DNA of 47,293 nucleotides from Azospirillum isscasi (GCF_030849505.1 NZ_JAUJFI010000022.1:1-47293), one strand, 5' to 3'. Positions 1-7,596 are shown, numbered from the stretch's first letter. The notes: generated by a model from the sequence alone, not told the origin. Translations and numbers: made by a program.

Positions 1-588
1 GGCCTCGCCATGGCCCAGCCCGTCCACCGCCAGCACCAGCCCGTCGCCGCGCACCAGCCAGCCGTCGCCGCACCAGTCGGTGCCGGCCATCGCCAGCATC
101 ATGGCGCCGCCGGCTGCGGGCGGCGGCGGCAGGCCCGCGGGATTCCCGCCGCCCTGGGCGATGACGCGGGCCAGGACGGCGGTGCCGGTCCCCGGCTGGG
201 TGTGGATGTCGAACAGGTCGGCCAGCCGGCGGACCGCCCCCAGCCCATAACCCAGCCCTCCGGCGGGTCCGGCCCCCGGAGGGTGGGACGGGCCGGCGAT
301 GGCGCGGCCCAGATCGACGATGCCCGGCCCGTGATCCAACGCCACGCATTCGACGCCGGCCCTCTCCCCCGCCCGCTCCGCCGGCAGGGGACGGAGCAGC
401 AGGCTTCCCCCCTCCGGCGTGTGGTTCAGCAGGTTGCTTCCCAGCTCGCTCACCACCAGCGCCAGCCGGGCGGCGGCGTCCTCCCCCAGGGCCTGGGCGG
501 CGGCCAGATCGGCGGCCAGCCCGCGGGCCATGGTCAGGGCGGACGCGTCGTCGATCCTCAGCCGGCGGTGGCAGTGCGGGGGCAGCAT
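1..588 (-). CDS. RsbX-like ATP-binding SpoIIE/PP2C phosphatase (partial)
   Basis: Last gene of the stressosome operon; its 3' end lies outside the window (196 codons seen, reading frame open to base 1). The N-terminal ~140 residues are a GHKL/anti-sigma-type ATPase fold: N box SELGSNLLNH at 48-57, G1 DHGPGI at 85-90, G2 GLGYGLGAVRRL at 111-122. From ~160 a PP2C/SpoIIE phosphatase begins, with the metal-binding motif VDGLGHGE at 188-195. The ATG at 588 overlaps the rsbT stop (ATGA), so translation is probably coupled. In known stressosomes a PP2C phosphatase (RsbX) removes phosphates from RsbR and RsbS and resets the complex; that role is inferred from family and position. The fused ATPase domain is extra compared with Bacillus RsbX. 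Confidence 0.88.
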   Translation of the reverse strand, partial: MLPPHCHRRLRIDDASALTMARGLAADLAAAQALGEDAAARLALVVSELGSNLLNHTPEGGSLLLRPLPAERAGERAGVECVALDHGPGIVDLGRAIAGPSHPPGAGPAGGLGYGLGAVRRLADLFDIHTQPGTGTAVLARVIAQGGGNPAGLPPPPAAGGAMMLAMAGTDWCGDGWLVRGDGLVLAVDGLGHGEA

Positions 589-1004
589 CAGCGCCTCCAC
601 AGGACGATGGTGACGCGGGTGCCGGAACCGGCGGCGGAGTCGATGGAGAACTCGTGCACCAGCCGCCGCGCGCCGGGCAGGCCCAGCCCCATGCCCTTGC
701 CGGTGCTGTAGCCGTCCTGCATGGCGCGGCCCACGTCGGGGATGCCCGGCCCCTGGTCGGTGAAGGTCAGGCGCAGCCCGCTCTGGCCGCCGCGGCTCAG
801 CTCCTCCACCTCCATCTGGCCGGAGCCGGCGTAGAGCACGATGTTGCGCACCAGCTCGCTGGCCGCGGTGACGAGCTTGGTCTGATCGACCAGCCCATAG
901 CCCAGGGCCTGCCCCGCCTCGTCCACCGTGCGGTGGGCGGCGGCCAGCGATTCCTCGCCATGGACGGGGACGGTCGTGCGGATCGGGCGCGCGGCGGGCC
1001 TCAC
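588..1004 (-). CDS. rsbT: Stressosome serine/threonine kinase RsbT
   Basis: 138-residue GHKL-fold protein kinase of the anti-sigma regulatory type. It shows the N box ELVRNIVLYA (~50-59), the G1 box DQGPGIPD and the glycine lid GKGMGLGLPGARRLV, as in RsbT. In Bacillus RsbT is held by the RsbR-RsbS stressosome, phosphorylates both STAS proteins under stress and is then released to switch on a downstream partner. The start is a GTG at 1004 that overlaps the rsbS stop codon (GTGA), and the stop overlaps the start of the RsbX-like gene. No sigma-B or RsbU gene is visible, so the partner freed RsbT acts on is unknown from this window. Confidence 0.93.
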   Translation of the reverse strand: MRPAARPIRTTVPVHGEESLAAAHRTVDEAGQALGYGLVDQTKLVTAASELVRNIVLYAGSGQMEVEELSRGGQSGLRLTFTDQGPGIPDVGRAMQDGYSTGKGMGLGLPGARRLVHEFSIDSAAGSGTRVTIVLWRR

Positions 1005-1381
1005 TCCGACCTGCCCGCGCGGGCGCGGAGATCCGCGAGACCGTGCCTGACCGACAGGGCGGCGCGGATGCCGCCCAGATCCATTCCCAGTTCCACCATG
1101 GTCATCGCGACCTCCGGGCGGAGGCCGGCCACCATGGTCTCGGCTCCCAGCATGCGGATCATCGAGGCCATCACGTTCAGCACACGCCCCATGTGCGAAT
1201 CGATCATGCGCATCTGCGCCATGTCGATCAGCACGGCGTGCGCCTGCTCCGCCACGAGCCGCTCGCCCACCTGCTCCGCCAGATGTTCGGCATCGCTGTC
1301 GCCGAGCAGCGGCGGCAGGGTGACGACCAGGATGCCGTCCAGCGGGATGATGTGGGCCGAAGGTGGTGTCGCCGCCGTCAT
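1001..1381 (-). CDS. rsbS: Stressosome STAS protein RsbS
   Basis: 126-residue single STAS domain. The motif MIDSHMGRVL puts a serine (Ser62) at the place of the RsbT-phosphorylated Ser59 of Bacillus RsbS, where the family has an IDS motif at the start of the helix. RsbS forms the stressosome core with RsbR and sequesters RsbT. The ATG at 1381 lies 4 bases past the rsbR stop and the gene overlaps rsbT by 4 bases. The order rsbR-rsbS-rsbT-rsbX-like is the standard stressosome module. Confidence 0.93.
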   Translation of the reverse strand: MTAATPPSAHIIPLDGILVVTLPPLLGDSDAEHLAEQVGERLVAEQAHAVLIDMAQMRMIDSHMGRVLNVMASMIRMLGAETMVAGLRPEVAMTMVELGMDLGGIRAALSVRHGLADLRARAGRSE

Positions 1382-1385
1382 CGGC

Positions 1386-2213
1386 TCAGCCCCCCTGGAT
1401 CACGGTGTAGTTCAGCTTGCCGAAACAGTAGCGCAGCCCCTCGGCCAGCGAGAAGCGCGTCTCGATGGAAGACAGGTTGATGCCCAGCGACACCATGACC
1501 TGGGCGATGGCCGGGCGGATGCCGGTGATGACGCATTCCGCCCCCATCAGCCGCGCCGCCGCGACGGTCTTCGCCAGATGCTGGGCGGTCTGGGTGTCCA
1601 CGGTGGGCACGCCGCTGATGTCCAGGATGGCGTAGCGCGACCCGCTGCGGGCGATCTCGAACAGCAGTTTCTCCGTGATCGCCTGGGCGCGGCTGGAATC
1701 CAGCGTGCCGATGATGGGCAGGGACAGGACCCCCTCCCACAGCGGCACCACGGGAACCGACAGGTCCACCAGCTCCTGGCTCTGGCGGCGGATGATCTGC
1801 TCGCGCCGGCCGATGAAGGCGTCCACGGAATAGAGGCCCATGGCGTCGACCAGCTTGTGGATGTCCTCCATCGCCCCCGAGCCGCCGGAGAAGGCCTCGT
1901 TCAGCACATGCTTCAGGCTGAAGACGAAGGTGGCCGTCTGCGACGGGGTCAGCCCCCGCTCGGCGAACTCCACCGACAGGGCCGACAGCAGATCGCGCAG
2001 CCCCTCGGTCATCACCGGCGGCGCGGTGCCCAGCGCCTCGGTGAAGGCGTCCAGCAGCCCCTCGCACAGATCCTGCACGATGCGGTGGTCGATCTGGGGC
2101 ATCGGCAGATAGTCGCCCAGATAGGTCCGCCAGACGGTCAGCAGGCGCTGGCGCTCGCTGAGCAGGGAGGCGGGCGCGAGATCGTGGAGGAAGGGCATGG
2201 CGGCGGCTTTCAT
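1386..2213 (-). CDS. rsbR: RsbR-type stressosome sensor/scaffold (STAS)
   Basis: 275 residues. Residues 1-~150 form a helical N-terminal region of the RsbR type (non-haem globin-like in Bacillus homologues; the ligand is unknown here). Residues ~155-272 form a STAS domain. ISGVPTVDTQTA carries Thr207 at the position of RsbT target Thr205 in Bacillus RsbRA, and Ser173/Ser174 in GTLDSSRAQ stand near the second target, Thr171. The protein should build the stressosome shell together with RsbS and bind RsbT. ATG at 2213; a second in-frame ATG follows five codons later and neither has a strong ribosome site. The gene follows a response regulator by 37 bases. Confidence 0.9.
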   Translation of the reverse strand: MKAAAMPFLHDLAPASLLSERQRLLTVWRTYLGDYLPMPQIDHRIVQDLCEGLLDAFTEALGTAPPVMTEGLRDLLSALSVEFAERGLTPSQTATFVFSLKHVLNEAFSGGSGAMEDIHKLVDAMGLYSVDAFIGRREQIIRRQSQELVDLSVPVVPLWEGVLSLPIIGTLDSSRAQAITEKLLFEIARSGSRYAILDISGVPTVDTQTAQHLAKTVAAARLMGAECVITGIRPAIAQVMVSLGINLSSIETRFSLAEGLRYCFGKLNYTVIQGG

Positions 2214-2250
2214 GGCGGAGGGGCGGGGCGGGAGGTCGGGGACGGGCGGT

Positions 2251-2655
2251 TCAGGAGCCGGCGGTCAGGGCGTCGATGGCGCCGATCAGCTCCTGCCGTT
2301 CGAAGGGTTTGAACAGGATGCGGTCGGCGCCGAAATCCTCCTGCCGCAGGCTCTCGATGCCGGCGCCGGGGGAGGCGCCGGGGGAGGCACCGTTGGCGCT
2401 GTTCGGCGAGCCGCCGGTGATGGCCAGGAAACGTGTCCCCGGCGCCGCCGCCCGCCCTTCGCGGATCACGGTGGCGCCGTCCTTGCCCGGCATCCAGATA
2501 TCGGTCACCACCACGTCGAAGGCGTCGCGGCGCAGGCGGTCCAGCCCCTCGGCCCCGTCGCCGGCGGTGGCGACCTTGTGGCCCTGTCCCTCCAGCACCA
2601 TGCGCAGGGAGAACATCACCGAGGGGACGTCTTCGATGACCAGAATGCGTGCCAT
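2251..2655 (-). CDS. Single-domain response regulator with Gly/Ser-rich insertion
   Basis: 134-residue CheY-like receiver with no output domain. Acidic pair Glu8/Asp9, phospho-acceptor Asp52 in VVTDIWMPGKDG, and lysine in ILFKPF are all present. Between beta-4 (FLAITGG) and beta-5 (DRILFKPF) there is an insertion containing GASPGASPGAG, encoded by two perfect 12-base direct repeats at 2362-2385; the usual loop is much shorter. ATG at 2655 is preceded by GAGGAG. It lies 12 bases after the LOV kinase and just before rsbR, so it is a natural phosphorylation partner of the kinase and a possible link to the stressosome. That pairing is inferred from position. Confidence 0.9.
   Translation of the reverse strand: MARILVIEDVPSVMFSLRMVLEGQGHKVATAGDGAEGLDRLRRDAFDVVVTDIWMPGKDGATVIREGRAAAPGTRFLAITGGSPNSANGASPGASPGAGIESLRQEDFGADRILFKPFERQELIGAIDALTAGS
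2362..2385 (-). repeat. 12-base direct repeat in response regulator
   Basis: Two perfect copies of GGCGCCGGGGGA (2362-2373 and 2374-2385), followed by a partial third, encode the GASPGASPGAG stretch in the receiver-domain insertion. The copies are in frame, so copy number could vary without breaking the gene. Confidence 0.88.
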
Positions 2656-2667
2656 GTCGGTGTCTCC

Positions 2668-4161
2668 TCAGGCGGTGGCGGGTGGTTCGAATTCGGGAAG
2701 CAGCAGGGTGGCGACCGTGCCCGCGCCGGGGGTGCTGGACAGGGCGATGTCGCCGCCCATCTCCTTCACCAGCCCATAGGCGACCGACAGGCCAAGCCCG
2801 GTGCCCTGGCCCACGGGCTTGGTGGTGAAGAAGGGTTCGAAGGCGCGCTCCAGGACCGCCGGCTCCATGCCGCAGCCGGTGTCGGCCACGGTGATGCGGG
2901 CGCGCCGCGGCGCCGCCCCGTCGGCGGGTTCCAGGCCCAGCGTCACGGCGATGGCGCCGGTTCCGCCCATGGCGGCGGCGGCGTTGCCGGCCAGATTCAG
3001 CAGCACCTGGGCGAAGGCCGTGCGGTCGGCGCGCAGGACCAGGGCCGATCCGGCGTCGTCGGTGCGCTCGTTCACCACCACGCCGGGACCGACCGCCTTG
3101 CACACCAGCGGCAGGGTGGCGGCGACCAGGGCGCCCGCGGTCACCGGCTCCGCCATGTGGGTGCCGGGGCGGGAGAAGGCCAGCAGGTCGCCGATGATCC
3201 GCCGCGCCTTGCGCGCGCAATCCAGCACCATGTCCAGATAGGGTGCGTCGGCGTCGTCCGGGTGGCGGTCCGACAACTCCTGGGTCAGCAGGGTGATGGG
3301 CTGGAGCAGGTTGTTGATCTCGTGGGCGACGCCGCCCATCATGCGGCCCATCACCTCCATCCGCTGGCGCTGGCGTTCGGCCTCCTCGCGCCGGGCTTCC
3401 TCGGTGACGTCGCTCTGGAAACCGATGTAGGCGGTGACCGCGCCGTCGCCGTCGCGGATGGGCGCCAGCAGCAGTTCGTTGACGAAGGGCGTGCCGTCCT
3501 TGCGGTAATTCAGGATGCGGGTGTCGATCCGCTCCCCCCCGGCGACGGCGCGGCGGATGGCCGCCGCGGTCTCCGGATCGGTGCCCGGCCCCTGAAGGAA
3601 CCGGCAATTCCGCCCCAGAGTTTCCGCCGGTTCGTAGCCGGTCAGGCTCTGGAAACGGCGGTTGACGTAGACCAGCGGAACGTCGGGCTGGCGGGCGTCG
3701 GCGACCGAGATGCTGACGGGGCAGGCGTCGATGATCGCCAGCAGGGTCTGCTTGGCGCGCAGCGTGTCGTTCAGCGTCTCTTCGAAGCGGCGGCGCTCGC
3801 TGATGTCCTGGATGGTGCCGGTGATGCGCAGCGGGCGTCCCGTGGCGCCGGATTCCACCAGGGCGTCGCAGGACAGATGGATGTCCCGCCCGGCTCCCTT
3901 CAGCCGGAACTCGCCGCCCCGGACGGCGCCGCCGGCAAGGGCGAACAGGCCCAGCAGGCTGTCGCGGTCGCTGTCGGTCACCGCGTCGAGCAGGGCGGCC
4001 AGCCCCTGGCCGTCGATCCCGTCCACGCCGTAGCGGCAGCCGATCCATTCCAGATCCCCGGCGATTCCGCCGGGGCCGCCGGACCAGTCGGGCTCGTGGC
4101 GGAAGACCGCCAGGCGCGCGCTGTCGAGCGCCGCCTCCACGGCGTCGGGGTCAGTCCGCAT
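2668..4161 (-). CDS. LOV-domain (blue-light) sensor histidine kinase
   Basis: 497 residues, no membrane segment. An N-terminal PAS-like domain (~10-125) is followed by a canonical LOV domain (~140-253): GRNCRFLQG with the adduct-forming Cys186, and the flavin contacts Asn185, Gln190, Asn218 (NYRKDG), Asn228 and Gln249 (IGFQSDVT) all present. Next come HisKA with His280 in GVAHEINNLLQP and a HATPase domain (VADTGCGMEP and GQGTGLGLSVAYGLV). Family knowledge says such a LOV core binds FMN and forms a cysteinyl adduct in blue light, so this is very likely a light-regulated kinase. The ATG at 4161 overlaps the preceding stop by 11 bases behind GGAGCGGAG, and was preferred over an ATG at 4203. Its probable targets are the two adjacent CheY-like regulators. 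Confidence 0.94.
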   Translation of the reverse strand: MRTDPDAVEAALDSARLAVFRHEPDWSGGPGGIAGDLEWIGCRYGVDGIDGQGLAALLDAVTDSDRDSLLGLFALAGGAVRGGEFRLKGAGRDIHLSCDALVESGATGRPLRITGTIQDISERRRFEETLNDTLRAKQTLLAIIDACPVSISVADARQPDVPLVYVNRRFQSLTGYEPAETLGRNCRFLQGPGTDPETAAAIRRAVAGGERIDTRILNYRKDGTPFVNELLLAPIRDGDGAVTAYIGFQSDVTEEARREEAERQRQRMEVMGRMMGGVAHEINNLLQPITLLTQELSDRHPDDADAPYLDMVLDCARKARRIIGDLLAFSRPGTHMAEPVTAGALVAATLPLVCKAVGPGVVVNERTDDAGSALVLRADRTAFAQVLLNLAGNAAAAMGGTGAIAVTLGLEPADGAAPRRARITVADTGCGMEPAVLERAFEPFFTTKPVGQGTGLGLSVAYGLVKEMGGDIALSSTPGAGTVATLLLPEFEPPATA

Positions 4162-4516
4162 CGCTCCGCTCCAGCGCGGCCCGATGCACGTCCCGCTGGG
4201 CATCGGAGATGTAGAGCCCGACGAGCTGGTCCAGGTCGATGTGGTCGGGCAGCAGGCGCAGCGCGTGGGCGATCACCCCCATCATCTGGCGGATGATGTC
4301 GTGCTCCTGCGCCTGCGCGAACAGCAGCGCGTCCAGCGCCTCCTGCATGGCGGCGGCTTCGCGGGCGTGCGCGGAGTCCGCGGCCAGCATCCCGTCCAGC
4401 CGGTCCAGGGTGGCGATCAGCTCCTGGCTGGACGATTCGAAACGGGCCTGCACCTCGGCGACCTGGGCGGCCAGGACGCGGCAGACGCGGGGGCAGTCTT
4501 CCTTCGTCGAACCCAC
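4151..4516 (-). CDS. Short CheZ-like protein
   Basis: 121 residues, almost wholly helical by composition. The GTG at 4516 is chosen because AGGAGG lies 6 bases upstream; no ATG fits. The segment LLFAQAQEHDIIRQMMGVI (65-82) resembles the CheZ active helix, where an Asp and a Gln four residues later (D143/Q147 in E. coli) act on phospho-CheY. Here Asp73 and Gln77 keep the D-x3-Q spacing. It sits between a CheY gene (20 bases upstream) and the LOV kinase (11-base overlap), so a role in CheY-phosphate removal is plausible. It is about half the length of enterobacterial CheZ and lacks an obvious C-terminal CheY-binding peptide. Function is inferred; it could be only a helical adaptor. Confidence 0.72.
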   Translation of the reverse strand: MGSTKEDCPRVCRVLAAQVAEVQARFESSSQELIATLDRLDGMLAADSAHAREAAAMQEALDALLFAQAQEHDIIRQMMGVIAHALRLLPDHIDLDQLVGLYISDAQRDVHRAALERSDAD

Positions 4517-4536
4517 GGGGCTTCCTCCTTTTCCCC

Positions 4537-4908
4537 TCAGGATGGCAGAAGCTGCTTCAGCGTGGCGAGCAATTCGTCGGGCGGCGTCGGTTTGGTCAGC
4601 CAGCCCGACGCCCCGGCGGAGCGCGCCTCGTCCCGCTTGCCGGGCATGGATTCGGTGGTCAGCACCACGATGGGCGTGAAGCGGGTGGTGGAGTTCTTCC
4701 GCGCTTCCTTGATGAAGGTGATGCCGTCCATCACCGGCATGTTCAGGTCGGTCAGGATCAGGTTGGGCTTGGTGCCGGTCTTCAGCTTCTCGAGGCCGTC
4801 CTTGCCGTTGGCGGCGGTGACGACGGCATAGCCGGATTTCTGGAGAATCCGCGACAGGCTCATCACCATCGTGGGAGAGTCGTCGAGGATGAGGATCGTG
4901 CTGCTCAT
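4537..4908 (-). CDS. cheY: CheY-type response regulator
   Basis: 123-residue receiver domain with all key residues: Asp9/Asp10, phospho-acceptor Asp54 in ILTDLNMPVMDG, Thr in VVLTTES and Lys in WLTKPTPP. The sequence is of the chemotaxis CheY class. It follows the chemoreceptor gene by 89 bases and precedes the CheZ-like gene by 20 bases, so the three make a receptor-CheY-phosphatase set. No CheA or CheW is encoded here. It may be served by the adjacent LOV kinase or by a CheA from another locus. Confidence 0.93.
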   Translation of the reverse strand: MSSTILILDDSPTMVMSLSRILQKSGYAVVTAANGKDGLEKLKTGTKPNLILTDLNMPVMDGITFIKEARKNSTTRFTPIVVLTTESMPGKRDEARSAGASGWLTKPTPPDELLATLKQLLPS

Positions 4909-4997
4909 CGGTCGGGGCTTTCATGGAGCGGTGCGGCGTCCGCCGGCACCGGAGGAGGAAAAGGGAAAGGCGAAGAGGGGGCGGCGGGCCCTGCCGG

Positions 4998-6221
4998 TCA
5001 GGACGCCGTCGGCCCGGACTCCATTGGCCCGGACTCCATCGCCCCGGAGTCCATGGGTTGGATCGCCATGCCGCTGCCCACCTGGGTCAGACGGTCGCGG
5101 AGCTGGTGCATGTGGGTGTCCACCTCGTTGGCGGTGTCGAGCACCAGTTCCGACAGCATGCCGCTGTTGGCGGCGATCTGCGCCGCCTCGCGGATTTCCC
5201 GCGACAGGCTGAACACGGCGTCGTGCATCTGGCCCAGGCTGCCGTTCACGTCGCGGGCCAAGCCTTCCTGCTGGCGCACGGCGGCGGCGATGCGCTGGCT
5301 GGCGGCGTCCACCTGGGCGATGGTGTCCACCAGCCCGCGCAGCGCATCCACCGACGCGGACGTGGTGTCGCGCATGGAGGCGATGCGGGCGGTGATGGTG
5401 TCGGTGGCGGTCGCGGTCTGGTGGGCGAGCGCCTTCACCTCGCTGGCGACCACGGCGAAGCCCTTGCCGGACTCGCCCGCGCGGGCCGCCTCGATGGTGG
5501 CGTTCAGCGCCAGCATGCGGGTCTGGCGGGCGATGTCGCCGATCAGCCCCACCGTGTCGCTCACGTCCTGGGCCAGACCGGCCATGGTGTCCACGCACTG
5601 GCGGGTGGTGTCGGCCCGTTCGGTGGCGTCGCGGACCACCCGCATGGTTTCGTTCATCTCGCCGACGATGATGCCGATGGCGCCGGACAGCCCTTCGCCC
5701 ACGCTGCCCAGCCGCTCGATGCAGTCCTCCGCGGCGCTGGCGCCGGCCATGGACTTGCCGAACTGCTCGTTGGCCTGCACCGCGGCGGTGGCCATCTCCT
5801 GGGCCATCTCGCGCATCTGGCTGTTCTCCTGCACCACCGCCGCGACCGAGGTCTCCACCTGATCGACGATGACGGAGCTGAACAGGCTCATGGCGGTCTT
5901 CAGGTCGCGCGGGGTGCCCGTCTCCGGGGCGGACAGCACCGTTTCCCGGGCCTGGCCGGCCGCCGTCTCCGTGGCCGCGTCCAGGAGCGCCGCCGGGGCG
6001 GGGGCAGGCCGGGCGCCGTCGCCGCTGCGGAGGCCGCGGACCAGGGCGAAGGCCGTGGTGGAGGCGGCGAGCAGCGCCAGGACGCGCGCCGGCCACGCGA
6101 CGTCCGGGATCACCGAGGCGCCAAGGCTCAGCGCGACGGCGATTCCCAAAGTCGCCGCCAGACCGGACGGTCGCCGGGAACTCCTGTCGGCCGGCAATGG
6201 GAGATCGGCGGCAAGCGCCAT
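4998..6221 (-). CDS. Methyl-accepting chemotaxis-type receptor without periplasmic sensor
   Basis: 407 residues. Two close hydrophobic segments (~20-38 and ~45-62) form a membrane hairpin with only a few residues between them, so there is no external ligand domain and no clear HAMP. The MCP signalling domain follows, with the conserved hairpin tip [20 protein letters not shown] and [15 protein letters not shown]. Note [11 protein letters not shown] where [11 protein letters not shown] is usual. Input must be cytoplasmic or membrane-borne. The C-terminus ends in [15 protein letters not shown], encoded by three 15-base tandem repeats at 5011-5055. First gene of the MCP-CheY-CheZ-like-LOV kinase series. 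Confidence 0.92.
   Translation of the reverse strand: MALAADLPLPADRSSRRPSGLAATLGIAVALSLGASVIPDVAWPARVLALLAASTTAFALVRGLRSGDGARPAPAPAALLDAATETAAGQARETVLSAPETGTPRDLKTAMSLFSSVIVDQVETSVAAVVQENSQMREMAQEMATAAVQANEQFGKSMAGASAAEDCIERLGSVGEGLSGAIGIIVGEMNETMRVVRDATERADTTRQCVDTMAGLAQDVSDTVGLIGDIARQTRMLALNATIEAARAGESGKGFAVVASEVKALAHQTATATDTITARIASMRDTTSASVDALRGLVDTIAQVDAASQRIAAAVRQQEGLARDVNGSLGQMHDAVFSLSREIREAAQIAANSGMLSELVLDTANEVDTHMHQLRDRLTQVGSGMAIQPMDSGAMESGPMESGPTAS
5011..5055 (-). repeat. Three 15-base tandem repeats in the receptor C-terminus
   Basis: Three adjacent copies of a 15-base unit (5011-5025, 5026-5040, 5041-5055; the first two differ at one base) encode the repeated pentapeptide M-E/D-S-G-P/A at the receptor's C-terminus. 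In-frame units could change the tail length by slippage. Confidence 0.9.
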
Positions 6222-6355
6222 GGTGACCCCTTACTTTTGTTGGTCGGCAAACATGGACCGACCCTGCGCAACGCACCAGTTAGGGCCAACCCTGATATAT
6301 AACTTGCGGTGCGGGAATTTCCGGAAGACGAATCCGCGCCCCGCCTTCCCTGAAT

Positions 6356-7012
6356 TCATGCTCCCAGGGCCAGGGCCGGAGACATGGAGGCGTCGTCTTC
6401 AACAGATCCCATGCCTGAGATTTCCCACATGCGGGCCAGTTCGACGATGGACGAGGCCCCGGTCTTTTCCATGATGTGGGCGCGGTGGACTTCGACCGTC
6501 TTGATGCTGATGCCCAGATCCCAGGCGATGCACTTGTTCTGCTTGCCCCCGATGACCAGGCGCAGCACCTGCGATTCCCGGCCGGACAGGGCGGACAGGC
6601 GCTCGGCGGCGTTGCGGCGGCGGGTGTGGACGCGGGTCCGCGCCCGTCCGATCGCCAGGCAGGTCTCGATCTTTTCGAGGAAAGCGGCGTTGCTGAACGG
6701 CTTGGCGAGGAAATCGGCAGCGCCGGCCTTCATGGCGCGGACGGCCAGATCGACGTCGGCGTAACCGGTCATGACCAGTATCGGCAGGTCGAATTTCCGT
6801 TCCCGCAGGATTTCAACCAGACGAATGCCGTCCATATCCGGCAGACGGACGTCCGTGACGACACAGCCGCCAATGTGCGGGCCTGCCTCCAGGAACTCCG
6901 CCGCGGTTCCATACTCGTGGCTGATTGTTCTCGCACTCGATAACGTACTGGCAAGCACCCGACGGATGTTTTGGTCATCGTCAATAATATGCACGTCTTG
7001 ATGAGCGATCAT
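6356..7012 (-). CDS. FixJ/NarL-type response regulator with LuxR helix-turn-helix
   Basis: 218 residues from the ATG at 7012. The receiver domain (~5-120) has Asp11/Asp12, phospho-acceptor Asp54 in CVVTDVRLPDMDG, and Lys in FLAKPF. The LuxR-type DNA-binding domain (~150-210) shows LSGRESQVLRLVIGGKQNKCIAWDLGISIKTVEVHRAHIMEK. It is of the FixJ/TodT class. An upstream in-frame ATG at 7069 would add 19 residues with no homology and is less likely. Its stop is 134 bases before the chemoreceptor start on the same strand, so it may head or precede the signalling operon. The partner kinase is not evident; the LOV kinase is one candidate. Confidence 0.92.
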   Translation of the reverse strand: MIAHQDVHIIDDDQNIRRVLASTLSSARTISHEYGTAAEFLEAGPHIGGCVVTDVRLPDMDGIRLVEILRERKFDLPILVMTGYADVDLAVRAMKAGAADFLAKPFSNAAFLEKIETCLAIGRARTRVHTRRRNAAERLSALSGRESQVLRLVIGGKQNKCIAWDLGISIKTVEVHRAHIMEKTGASSIVELARMWEISGMGSVEDDASMSPALALGA

Positions 7013-7069
7013 CGGGCCGCCTGCCAATATAGAAGGTTTTGAGTGCAGACAATGTGCGGACTGCTTCAT

Positions 7070-7470
7070 GGCAGGACAACGATAAGGAGAATCGGTTTAG
7101 TAAAAGTTAACGCCTGAGTTTCCGGTTTGTTTAGAGGTCAAATGTTTTCCCCGGGCTGGAATCTCTTGTTCACGAATAATAATAAGGCCCTGCCGTGAAC
7201 ATTTCGTCCGGATGAGAGGAATTAAGTTGCCGGGGCGCTCCATGGTGCGCAACGCGGTTTTGGGGTGGGTCTCCGCCGTCCCCTGCGGCGGCCGGGCAAC
7301 CTCTGGCGGCGCCGGCACCGCGGAACCCTGTCGGATTGCCGCTTTCAGGCCTGTGGCGGGTCTGCATCACCCCCCGATATTTTGTGATCCGGATGCCGCC
7401 CGGGTGGCACGGACGCCCCGAAAGACCGTATCTTATTTGCACTGCAACATCGGTCGGTCCGGGAGGGAAC
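7070..7470. other. Gene-free, relatively AT-rich region with an inverted repeat
   Basis: About 400 bases between the FixJ-type regulator (leftward) and a small membrane protein gene (rightward) with no convincing gene. It is AT-richer than its surroundings at 7075-7215. An 8-base inverted repeat, TGTTCACG (7167-7174) and CGTGAACA (7194-7201), could be an operator. Promoters for both flanking units should lie here. An open frame at 7212-7676 has atypical composition and overlaps the small gene, so it was not called. Confidence 0.5.
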
Positions 7471-7596
7471 ATGAAGTCGTTCTTGTCCTCGCTTCAGCGG
7501 GATTGGGCGTCCTGGAGCCCGGTCGAGCGTATTGTCGCAGTCGGTTTCGTCACGGTGGCTCCGGTCGCCTCGCTGGCCTTTCTCTTCGTCCGCTGA
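7471..7596 (+). CDS. Small single-pass membrane protein (41 aa), unknown function
   Basis: 41-residue frame with a good ribosome site (GGGAGG, 7461-7466) ending 4 bases before the ATG. The N-terminal half is polar with tryptophans (QRDWASWSPVE), and residues ~20-39 form one hydrophobic helix (IVAVGFVTVAPVASLAFLFV) ending in Arg. I do not recognise the family. It precedes an SDR gene by 86 bases on the same strand. The call rests on the ribosome site and the membrane helix. Confidence 0.5.
   Translation: MKSFLSSLQRDWASWSPVERIVAVGFVTVAPVASLAFLFVR

Noticed and set aside
654..2312. Long open frame of 552 codons on the plus strand
   Set aside because: It lies opposite rsbR, rsbS and rsbT, which have clear family motifs; the translated sequence is Gly/Arg/His-rich with no recognisable domain, typical of antisense frames in GC-rich DNA.
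6292..6303. CTGATATATAAC upstream of the chemoreceptor as a further copy of the pyk/pta/kdu motif
   Set aside because: Only 10 of 12 bases fit the core and it may simply be a -10-like promoter element.
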